DNA from: Actinomycetes bacterium
GTDB lineage: Bacteria; Actinomycetota; Acidimicrobiia; Acidimicrobiales; Ilumatobacteraceae
Direction of reading: 5' to 3'
NCBI GenBank assembly: GCA_025351965.1
Contig: JANXUX010000404.1
Span: forward strand, 1-32,260
Length of the DNA: 32,260 nt
Below the pieces are notes generated by a model. It had not been told where the DNA came from and searched no databases. It saw nothing but the letters and a program-made list of their open reading frames with translations. Below, in pieces: positions 14,379-21,012 of this stretch (position 1 is its first letter; each line of letters starts with the position of its first letter). The translations under genes and the position numbers were made by a program.

Positions 14379-16651
14379 GCATCCTCAGCGGGGTCCGCCG
14401 CCACGACGGTCGGCTCGGTGACAGCATCACCCGACCGGACGGCACCGCCAAGGTCCAGGGCAGCTTCATGTTCTCCGGCGATCTCGAGGCCGAGCACTGC
14501 CTGTGGGGAGCGACGCTGCGTTCGCCGCACCCGCATGCGCGCATCATCTCGATCGACCTCAGCGCGGCCTGGAAGATCAGCGGCGTCGAGGCGATCATCA
14601 CGGCCGAGGACGTGCCCGGCCAGCTGACGTACGGGCTGATCAGCCAGGACCAGCCGGTCTTCGCCAGCGAGGTCGTGCGCTACGTCGGCGAACCCATCGC
14701 TGCAGTCGCCGCCGATCATCCCGAGACCTGCCGGCGTGCGCTGCAGGCAATCGTCGTCGTCTACGAGGTGCTCGAGCCGCTCACCGATCCCGAACGGGCC
14801 CTCGACGGCAGCCATCCGCCGATCCACCCCGACGGCAACCTGATCCGCCACCAGCGGATCGTGTCCGGCGACATCACCGCCACAGGTGACGTCGTGGTGG
14901 AGGGCACCTACGTGATCGGGATGCAGGACCAGGCATTCCTCGGTCTCGAGGCAGCGCTCGCGATGCCGGGTCCGGGTGGAGCCGGAGTCGACCTGTACGT
15001 CGCGACCCAGTGGTTGCACGAGGACCAGAAACAGATCGCGGCGTGCCTCGGTCTGGCCCCGGAGCAGGTGCGCCTCACCCTCGGCGGCGTCGGAGGTGCG
15101 TTCGGCGCCCGTGAGGACATCAGCCTGCAGGTCCACACGTGCCTGCTCGCTCTGCGCACGGGACGACCGGTGCGCATCCAGTACAGCCGTGAGGAGAGCT
15201 TCCTCGGCCACGTCCACCGTCACCCGGCCACGATCTGGATGCGACATCACGCCACCGCAGACGGGCACATCGTCAAGATCGAAGCCCGGATGGTATTCGA
15301 CGGTGGTGCGTACGCATCCACGTCCTCAGCGGTGCTGATCAACGGCGTCACCCACACCCAGGGCCCCTACAAGTGCGCGAACGCCCTGGTCGACGGATAC
15401 GCCGTGCGCACCAACAATCTTCCCTGCGGCGCGATGCGTGGGTTCGGCGTGGTCCAGGCGTGCTTCGCCCACGAGGGCCAGATGGATCGGCTCGCCGCAG
15501 CGTGCGGCCTCGATCCGGTCGAGATCCGGTTGCGCAACGCGATGGAGACCGGCGACAAGCTGATCACCGGGCAGCCCATTCTGAACGTCGCCCCGGTCGC
15601 GCGGTGCATTCGCGAGACTGCTGCGCTGCCGTTGCCGGACGAACCGGTGGGCGGCCACGACCACGACCCGATGCGCCTCCCCGGTGGCGCCGGTCGGACC
15701 GCTGACCGTCGGCACATCCGGCGCGGTATCGGGTTCGCGGTCTCGATCAAGAATCTGATGTACAGCGAGGGTTTCGACGACTACGCGACCGCGCGTTGCC
15801 GGCTCGCCGACGGTGTCGCGACGCTGAAGTTCGCGACGGCCGAGGTCGGTCAGGGTTTCATCACGATCGCCGGTCAGATCGCGCGCAGCGTCCTCGGTGT
15901 CGACGATGTGCTGCTCGACCCGATCGACACCGATGTCGGCTCGGCCGGCTCGACATCGGCATCACGGCAGACGTGGATGAGCGGGGGTGCGGTCAATGCG
16001 GTCTGCATGAAAGTTCGTGGGCTGATGTTCGACAGCTTGGCCGCGATCTACGGCGTCGATGCCTCCACACTCTCCATCGAAGGTCGCGACATCGTCGACG
16101 CAACGGGCGTGTTCCGCATCACCGTCGTCGACGCGACTGCAGGGCTCAGCTTCGACGAGACGGTCGAGTTCCGCCACGCGCCGACCGAGGACCTCGACGA
16201 GAACGGCCAGGGCAACTGCCACACCGCTTTCGCGTTCGTCGCCCACCGCGCCGTGGTCGACGTGGACCCCGAACTGGGCCTGGTCAAAGTGATCCAGGTC
16301 GCCACCGCGCAGGACGTCGGCCGGGCGCTCAACCCGCTGAGTGTCATCGGCCAGATCGAGGGTGGCATCGCCCAGGGACTGGGGCTGGCGGTGATGGAGG
16401 AGATCATCATGTCCAACGGTCGGGTCCGTAACCCGAGCTTCACCGACTACCTGCTGCCGACGTTCCTCGACATGCCCGACGTGGTCATCAGCCTGATCGA
16501 GGAGCCGGACCCGATCGCCCCGCTGGGTGCCAAGGGCGTCGGCGAGCCACCGACGGTGTCGAGCACGCCGGCCATCGTCGCCGCGATCCGCGACGCGATC
16601 GGCAAACACATCGACCGGGTGCCGGTCCGCCCGATCGACATCATCGGCTGA
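14375..16651 (+). CDS. Molybdenum hydroxylase catalytic subunit (xanthine dehydrogenase family)
   Basis: A 758-residue molybdopterin subunit. GTG 14375 overlaps the previous stop (GTGA). The frame is open further upstream but inside the small-subunit gene. Motifs include GGVGGAFGAREDIS, whose Glu247 matches the substrate-binding Glu802 of bovine xanthine oxidoreductase; CGAMRGFGVVQ, whose Arg355 matches Arg880; GSASTSA-like GSAGSTSASRQ; and GAKGVGEPP with the catalytic Glu724. The CO dehydrogenase active-site loop (VAYRCSFR) is absent. Purine-type or another aromatic N-heterocycle hydroxylation is therefore more likely than CO oxidation. The neighbouring phosphoribosyltransferase, creatininase and M20 amidohydrolase support a role in N-heterocycle turnover. 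The substrate is an inference. Confidence 0.9.
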   Translation: MSILSGVRRHDGRLGDSITRPDGTAKVQGSFMFSGDLEAEHCLWGATLRSPHPHARIISIDLSAAWKISGVEAIITAEDVPGQLTYGLISQDQPVFASEVVRYVGEPIAAVAADHPETCRRALQAIVVVYEVLEPLTDPERALDGSHPPIHPDGNLIRHQRIVSGDITATGDVVVEGTYVIGMQDQAFLGLEAALAMPGPGGAGVDLYVATQWLHEDQKQIAACLGLAPEQVRLTLGGVGGAFGAREDISLQVHTCLLALRTGRPVRIQYSREESFLGHVHRHPATIWMRHHATADGHIVKIEARMVFDGGAYASTSSAVLINGVTHTQGPYKCANALVDGYAVRTNNLPCGAMRGFGVVQACFAHEGQMDRLAAACGLDPVEIRLRNAMETGDKLITGQPILNVAPVARCIRETAALPLPDEPVGGHDHDPMRLPGGAGRTADRRHIRRGIGFAVSIKNLMYSEGFDDYATARCRLADGVATLKFATAEVGQGFITIAGQIARSVLGVDDVLLDPIDTDVGSAGSTSASRQTWMSGGAVNAVCMKVRGLMFDSLAAIYGVDASTLSIEGRDIVDATGVFRITVVDATAGLSFDETVEFRHAPTEDLDENGQGNCHTAFAFVAHRAVVDVDPELGLVKVIQVATAQDVGRALNPLSVIGQIEGGIAQGLGLAVMEEIIMSNGRVRNPSFTDYLLPTFLDMPDVVISLIEEPDPIAPLGAKGVGEPPTVSSTPAIVAAIRDAIGKHIDRVPVRPIDIIG

Positions 16652-16704
16652 AGGCCGCACAAGGTCCGGCTGAAGGCCGCACGAGGTCCGGCTGAAAGCC
16701 GCGG
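16645..16704. repeat. 22-bp tandem repeat (2.7 copies) across the molybdenum subunit stop codon
   Basis: Two nearly identical 22-bp units (16645-16666 and 16667-16688, one mismatch) and a 16-base third copy follow in tandem. Each begins CGGCTGAA, so the stop TGA (16649-16651) is repeated at 22-base steps and ends up in all three frames. Each unit can form a small CGGC/GCCG hairpin. In copy 3 the change to CGGCTGAAAGCCG lengthens that stem to five pairs. Confidence 0.8.
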
Positions 16705-16731
16705 CAAATTCGGTGGACGCGGTCGATGCGT

Positions 16732-16737
16732 TAGGTT
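16732..16737 (+). promoter_or_regulatory. -10 box (TAGGTT) of the phosphoribosyltransferase gene
   Basis: TAGGTT lies 39 bases before GTG 16777. Together with the AGGAG Shine-Dalgarno at 16764-16768 it gives a short conventional leader and separate transcription from the operon upstream. Confidence 0.4.
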
Positions 16738-16776
16738 GACGAGAGCGGTCCCGTCGAGCAACCAGGAGCTACACCG

Positions 16777-17274
16777 GTGTCATCCGAGCGTGAAATCTTG
16801 TCATGGGAAATCTTCGGTGAGTCCTCTCGGGCGCTCGCCCAGATGGTGGCCGACGACGGCTACGAGCCGGACATGATCCTGTCGATCGCCCGCGGTGGGC
16901 TGCTCATCGGCGGCGCTCTCGGCTACGCGTTGTCGGTCAAGAACGTCTACACGATGAACGTCGAGTTCTACACCGGAGTCGACGAGCGCCTCGATGTGCC
17001 GCGGATCCTGCCTCCGGCGCCCGACTTCGTCGATGTCTCCGACGCCAAGATCCTGATCGCCGACGACGTCGCCGACACCGGGCACACCCTGCGCAGCGTC
17101 CAGGAGTTCTGCGCCGGTAAGGTCGCCGAAGTACGCACCGCCGTGATCTACGAGAAGTCGCACTCCGTCGTGCGTTGCGATTACGTCTGGAAGCGCACCG
17201 ACCAGTGGATCAACTTCCCATGGAGCGACAAGGATCCCGTCGCCCGACGCAACTGGGCTGTCAAAGACGCTTGA
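16777..17274 (+). CDS. Purine-type phosphoribosyltransferase (Gpt/HGPRT-like)
   Basis: A 165-residue type I phosphoribosyltransferase, predicted to couple PRPP with a purine base to give a nucleotide. The PRPP motif ILIADDVADTGHTL spans 92-105 with adjacent acidic residues Asp96-Asp97. SIARGGLLIGGAL (36-48) is the pyrophosphate-loop region, and the C-terminal WKRTDQWINFPW carries the aromatic base-stacking residue expected in xanthine/guanine-type enzymes. GTG 16777 has an AGGAG Shine-Dalgarno eight bases upstream. Its position directly after a xanthine dehydrogenase-family operon suggests purine salvage beside purine oxidation. The base specificity cannot be read by eye. The end converges on the flavoprotein gene with 12 bases between. 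Confidence 0.85.
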   Translation: MSSEREILSWEIFGESSRALAQMVADDGYEPDMILSIARGGLLIGGALGYALSVKNVYTMNVEFYTGVDERLDVPRILPPAPDFVDVSDAKILIADDVADTGHTLRSVQEFCAGKVAEVRTAVIYEKSHSVVRCDYVWKRTDQWINFPWSDKDPVARRNWAVKDA

Positions 17275-17286
17275 GTCGCATCGGGG

Positions 17287-18843
17287 TCACGGCAGTGAGC
17301 GCAGCACCACCGTCGCTGCGTTGCGGCCACTGGCGCCCCAGACCCCGGCACCGGGGAACGTCGCGGCACCCGTGATGTAGAGGCCGCGTACGGCTGTCTC
17401 GTAACGGGTCAACTCGGGATTCTTGTTGCGCACCGATGCGAGCGGCCCACCGGCGAAGCTGGTCGCGTGGCCCTGGGGCAGGTTGAACTCGGACTCGTAG
17501 GACGCCGGCGTCATCGCCCGCCACTCGACGACGGACTCTGCGAAGCCGGGTTGGACGAGCGTGGCGAACCGATCGAGCCACCGCTGTGGCTCAGCTGCGC
17601 TGTCCCAGCCGCCGACGAAGTTGTACGGCGTGTAGATCGCTTCGAGGCTGAGCACGTGACGGCCGTACGGCGCCATCGACGGATCCATCACCGTCGGCAC
17701 GTTGACGAGCAGCCCGGGACGATCGAGGATCTGGCCACGCCCCATCAGCTCGTACCCGCGATCCATTTCCGCGATGGACGGGGCGATGGCGGCGGTGCAC
17801 GCCGAGGAATCCACACCCAGTCGCCGGAAGTCGGCGGTGTCGGTGTCGACCAAGCGCGGCACCTCGGTCAGGATCGCATCGATCTTGCTCTCGTAGCCCT
17901 GGCTGTGCGGGATGGTGCGCCAGCGCTCGATCAGGTCATCGGCCTGTGATGGGGCGCCCGTCAACCACTCGACAAACGTACGGTGCGGATCGCAGGCCGA
18001 CACGACGATGTCGGCGCGGATCTCGGTGCCGTCCGCGAGCGTCACGCCGCGCACACCCGTCGAATCGCACACGATCGACGACACGCGCGACGACGTGCGC
18101 AGCTCGCCCTGCGCGGCCGTGAACGCAGCGAGCAACGCCTCGGGCACAGCCCCGCTGCCACCGACCGGCCGGCCGACCTTGGCGACATGACGCATCGCGT
18201 AGGTGAGCGCGCCGAGCCCGGAACCTGCGAACTCGGGTGAGATACCCCAGACCATCGGACCAACGGCGAGCGCCGGCGCGCGCAGTGCTTCGGTGTCGAA
18301 GAACGAACGCATCACGTCGGCGGCGCTGAGTCGGCTCCAGCGCAGCAACGTCGACACGCCGCGCATCCGGTGCTCCAATGCAGTCCGGGTGAGGCCTCCG
18401 AGGCTCGGCGGCTCGCTCGCCGCGTCGAGGACCATCTTGACCGCCGGGATCGCGGCCTTGAGGTAACGCCGGTAGCCCTCGACCTCGCGAGGGTGCATCA
18501 GCATGAGTCCGTCGATGGTGCGGTCGACATCGTGGAAGCTGAGCCACGGGCGATGGTCGTCCCACGTCATGTTGAGCTGTGACGGATCGGCATCGAGGTA
18601 GGTCAGACCATGCGCAGCGAGGTCCAGTTCGGTCATGACCGGAGTGGTCCGGAACGTCAGGTGATCGCAGTTGCAGATGTTGACGGTGGCCCCGCCGAAT
18701 GGCTCGCTCGCCGCCGTCCCACCGACTGACTCCCGAGCCTCGAGGATGATCGTGCGCAGACCTGCCTTGGCCAGGTACGCCGCTGTCACGAGGCCGTTGT
18801 GGCCGGCTCCGATCACGATCACATCTGCATCAACGTCAGGCAC
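17287..18843 (-). CDS. Phytoene-desaturase-like FAD-dependent oxidoreductase
   Basis: A 518-residue flavoprotein of the amine oxidase/CrtI superfamily. The N-terminal Rossmann motif VIVIGAGHNGLVTAAYLAKAG (GxGxxG at 12-17) is followed by EARESVGGTA. The C-terminal FAD segment reads GLYITGAATFPGAGVWGASGRNAA. The middle has GGSGAVPEALLAAF and a second dinucleotide-domain strand, as in PYROXD2/CrtI-type enzymes. It may desaturate or oxidise an isoprenoid or amine, but no carotenoid genes are nearby and the substrate is unknown. GTG 18843 is the start; an overlapping ATG is out of frame. It diverges from the creatininase-family gene across only 34 bases. Confidence 0.82.
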   Translation of the reverse strand: MPDVDADVIVIGAGHNGLVTAAYLAKAGLRTIILEARESVGGTAASEPFGGATVNICNCDHLTFRTTPVMTELDLAAHGLTYLDADPSQLNMTWDDHRPWLSFHDVDRTIDGLMLMHPREVEGYRRYLKAAIPAVKMVLDAASEPPSLGGLTRTALEHRMRGVSTLLRWSRLSAADVMRSFFDTEALRAPALAVGPMVWGISPEFAGSGLGALTYAMRHVAKVGRPVGGSGAVPEALLAAFTAAQGELRTSSRVSSIVCDSTGVRGVTLADGTEIRADIVVSACDPHRTFVEWLTGAPSQADDLIERWRTIPHSQGYESKIDAILTEVPRLVDTDTADFRRLGVDSSACTAAIAPSIAEMDRGYELMGRGQILDRPGLLVNVPTVMDPSMAPYGRHVLSLEAIYTPYNFVGGWDSAAEPQRWLDRFATLVQPGFAESVVEWRAMTPASYESEFNLPQGHATSFAGGPLASVRNKNPELTRYETAVRGLYITGAATFPGAGVWGASGRNAATVVLRSLP

Positions 18844-18865
18844 CTCACCATTCTGGTCGCGCCGC

Positions 18866-18871
18866 TAGCGT
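18866..18871 (+). promoter_or_regulatory. -10 box (TAGCGT) of the creatininase-family gene
   Basis: TAGCGT ends six bases before GTG 18878, so the transcript is predicted to be leaderless. It is identical to the boxes of the mannose synthase and PIG-V genes. Confidence 0.5.
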
Positions 18872-18877
18872 GGCGTC

Positions 18878-19669
18878 GTGACCAACTCGCCGTTGCCTCG
18901 TCGCAGGCACCTCGCCGACCTCAGCGGGCCGCAGGTCGACCAGCTGTTGTCGCCCGACTCGATCATCGTCCAACCATTGGGGGCGATCGAGCAGCACGGC
19001 CCGCACCTACCGCTGAACACGGATCTGATCATCGCCCAGGCCGTTGCCGAAGCAACCGTGGCTGCGGTCGGCGACGAGGTCGATGCGTGGGTGCTGCCGC
19101 CGTTGGCGTACACGAAGTCGAACGAGCACGCCTGGTCCTCGGGCACGATCTGGCTGTCGGCCAGCACCCTGCTGGCCGTGCTCGACGACATCGGTCGGTG
19201 CGTCGCCAAGACGCCCGCCAAGCGCCTCGTGTTCCTGAACGGACACGGCGGGAACAGCACCCTGCTCGGCACTGCCAACCGCGAGCTGCGCCTCAACCAC
19301 GGGCTGATGACGTTCACGACACATCCCGGCGTCCCACCCGATCAGGGCGGCGTCTCGGCCGAGGGCGAGCACGGGATGGGCATCCACGGCGGCACCGATG
19401 AGACCAGCGTGATGCTGCACCTCGCCCCGCACCTGTGCGACATGAGCCTCGCCGAACGACGAATCCCCGAAGGCATGATCGGCAACCGATACGTGAAGTT
19501 CGGCGGCAGTGTCAGCTTCGGCTGGCTCTCCAACGACTTCTTCCCCGACGGCTACATCGGTGACCCGACGACGGCGACGCCCGCGCTCGGTCAACGGCTC
19601 TTCGACGGTTCGGTGACCGCCTTCGGCGAGGCGCTGCGCGAGATCAAGACGTTCGACTTCGGACGATGA
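18878..19669 (+). CDS. Creatininase family amidohydrolase
   Basis: A 263-residue metal-dependent amidohydrolase. LGAIEQHGPHLPLNTD (34-49) gives the metal ligands Glu38, His40 and Asp49. FLNGHGGN (119-126) supplies His123 and the conserved glycine turn, and HGGTDETS (170-177) carries Glu175. The family includes creatinine amidohydrolase, the FAPy deformylase of flavin/F420 precursor metabolism and MftE, so the substrate is open. The ATGA overlap with the following M20 hydrolase gene suggests that both enzymes act in one pathway, perhaps opening a cyclic ureide or creatinine-like ring and then removing the carbamoyl group. GTG 18878 is preceded by TAGCGT without a Shine-Dalgarno. Confidence 0.86.
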   Translation: MTNSPLPRRRHLADLSGPQVDQLLSPDSIIVQPLGAIEQHGPHLPLNTDLIIAQAVAEATVAAVGDEVDAWVLPPLAYTKSNEHAWSSGTIWLSASTLLAVLDDIGRCVAKTPAKRLVFLNGHGGNSTLLGTANRELRLNHGLMTFTTHPGVPPDQGGVSAEGEHGMGIHGGTDETSVMLHLAPHLCDMSLAERRIPEGMIGNRYVKFGGSVSFGWLSNDFFPDGYIGDPTTATPALGQRLFDGSVTAFGEALREIKTFDFGR

Positions 19670-20946
19670 ACGCGCCGTTCGCCGATCTACGCATCGATCG
19701 TGACCGGTTGTGGCAGCGTCTCGTCGACCTCGGTGAAGTCGGCGCGGTGCCCGGGCCGAACGGCGAGCGTGGCAACGCCCGCCTTGCGCTGACCGACGCC
19801 GACCGCGACGGTCGCGAGCTCGTCGTCACCTGGATGCGCGATCTCGGCCTCACGGTCGCGATCGATGCGATCGGCAACGTGATCGGCACGCGGGCCGGGA
19901 CCGACCCGACGGCCGCACCGGTGATGACCGGGTCGCACATCGACACCGTCCGCACCGGCGGCCGCTTCGACGGCAACCTCGGGGTGCTCGCCGGGCTCGA
20001 GGTCATCGAGACGCTGGAGCAGAACGGGATCGCCACCGAGCGTCCGATCCAGGTCGCGTTCTTCACCGACGAGGAAGGTGCGCGCTTCGCCCCGGACATG
20101 CTCGGCAGCCTCGTCTTCGTCGGCGGTCTACCGCTCGAGGACGCGCTCGACGCACTGGCGGCCGACGACGGCGCCCGCCTCGGAGACGAGCTCGACCGGA
20201 TCGGGTTCGCCGGACCGACGCCATGCCCGACGGCTGCGCCGCCCGCTGCATTCGTCGAGCTGCACATCGAACAAGGGCCGGTGCTGGAGGCCCACGCGGT
20301 CACCATCGGTGTCGTCACCGGCGTGCAGGGCATCTCCTGGACCGAGCTCACCGTGACCGGCCGGTCGGCGCACGCCGGCACCACGCCGATGCGGCTGCGC
20401 AAAGACCCGCTCGTCCCCGTCGCCGCGGTGATCGTCGAGGCCAGTCGCCTGGCCAACGAGATGAACGAGACCGCACCGGATTCGCAGGTCGCCACGGTCG
20501 GGCGGGTCGACGTGTTCCCCGATCTCGTCAACGTCGTTGCTGACAGCGTCACGTTCACCCTCGACCTTCGCAACACGAGCGAAGACCTCCTGCGTACTGC
20601 CGAGCACCGGATGGAGTCGTTCGTCGCCGGATCGTGCGCGGCGGCCGGGTGCACCGTCGAATCGACGACGCTGGCCCGGTTCGAGCCGGTCGAGTTCGAC
20701 GCATCGATGATCGCCCGCGTCGAGCGCGTCGCGACCTCCCTCGGGCTGAGCTCGATGCGCATGCCATCCGGCGCCGGGCACGACGCACAGATGCTCGCGC
20801 GGGTCTGTCCGACATCGATGATCTTCGTCCCGAGCGTCGATGGTCTGTCGCACAACATCGCCGAGTTCACCGACCCGGAGGACATCGCCGCGGGTGCGAA
20901 CGTGCTGCTGCACACCCTTCTGGAACTGGCGATGAACGCGGCGTGA
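19666..20946 (+). CDS. M20 family Zn hydrolase (allantoate amidohydrolase / N-carbamoyl-L-amino-acid hydrolase-like)
   Basis: A 426-residue binuclear metallo-amidohydrolase. Metal ligands are visible in TGSHIDTV (His91), GGRFDGNLGV (Asp102), FTDEEGARF (Glu136/Glu137) and ELHIEQGPVLE. The dimerisation/lid domain has GRSAHAGTTPM, and the C-terminal ligand region reads SGAGHDAQMLA and GLSHN. This set belongs to the AllC/HyuC/beta-ureidopropionase group rather than to peptidases. Members release ammonia and CO2 from ureido groups, for example of allantoate, N-carbamoyl amino acids or ureidopropionate. The start overlaps the creatininase-family stop (ATGA). With the xanthine dehydrogenase-family operon upstream, purine-ring catabolism is the most economical explanation, but urate oxidase and allantoinase genes are not seen here. 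Confidence 0.88.
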   Translation: MNAPFADLRIDRDRLWQRLVDLGEVGAVPGPNGERGNARLALTDADRDGRELVVTWMRDLGLTVAIDAIGNVIGTRAGTDPTAAPVMTGSHIDTVRTGGRFDGNLGVLAGLEVIETLEQNGIATERPIQVAFFTDEEGARFAPDMLGSLVFVGGLPLEDALDALAADDGARLGDELDRIGFAGPTPCPTAAPPAAFVELHIEQGPVLEAHAVTIGVVTGVQGISWTELTVTGRSAHAGTTPMRLRKDPLVPVAAVIVEASRLANEMNETAPDSQVATVGRVDVFPDLVNVVADSVTFTLDLRNTSEDLLRTAEHRMESFVAGSCAAAGCTVESTTLARFEPVEFDASMIARVERVATSLGLSSMRMPSGAGHDAQMLARVCPTSMIFVPSVDGLSHNIAEFTDPEDIAAGANVLLHTLLELAMNAA

Positions 20947-20975
20947 CCGGCCGATCTGCGCATTTGCCTGTGCGC

Positions 20976-20981
20976 TAGGGT
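20976..20981 (+). promoter_or_regulatory. -10 box (TAGGGT) of the Hsp70-like gene
   Basis: TAGGGT lies 31 bases before TTG 21013 and is followed by the AAGGAG Shine-Dalgarno (20997-21002). The GTG at 20980 lies inside the -10 box and cannot be the start if this promoter is used. Confidence 0.45.
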
Positions 20982-21012
20982 GTTCCGAGTCTCAACAAGG
21001 AGCATCCCCCTC

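Noticed and set aside
12980-16651. Carbon monoxide dehydrogenase (CoxMSL)
   Set aside because: The gene order fits, but the catalytic subunit lacks the CO dehydrogenase active-site loop with its cysteine and keeps the xanthine dehydrogenase-type Glu and Arg instead.
16645-16704. CRISPR array or large-scale repeat
   Set aside because: The units are tandem without spacers and only 2.7 copies exist.
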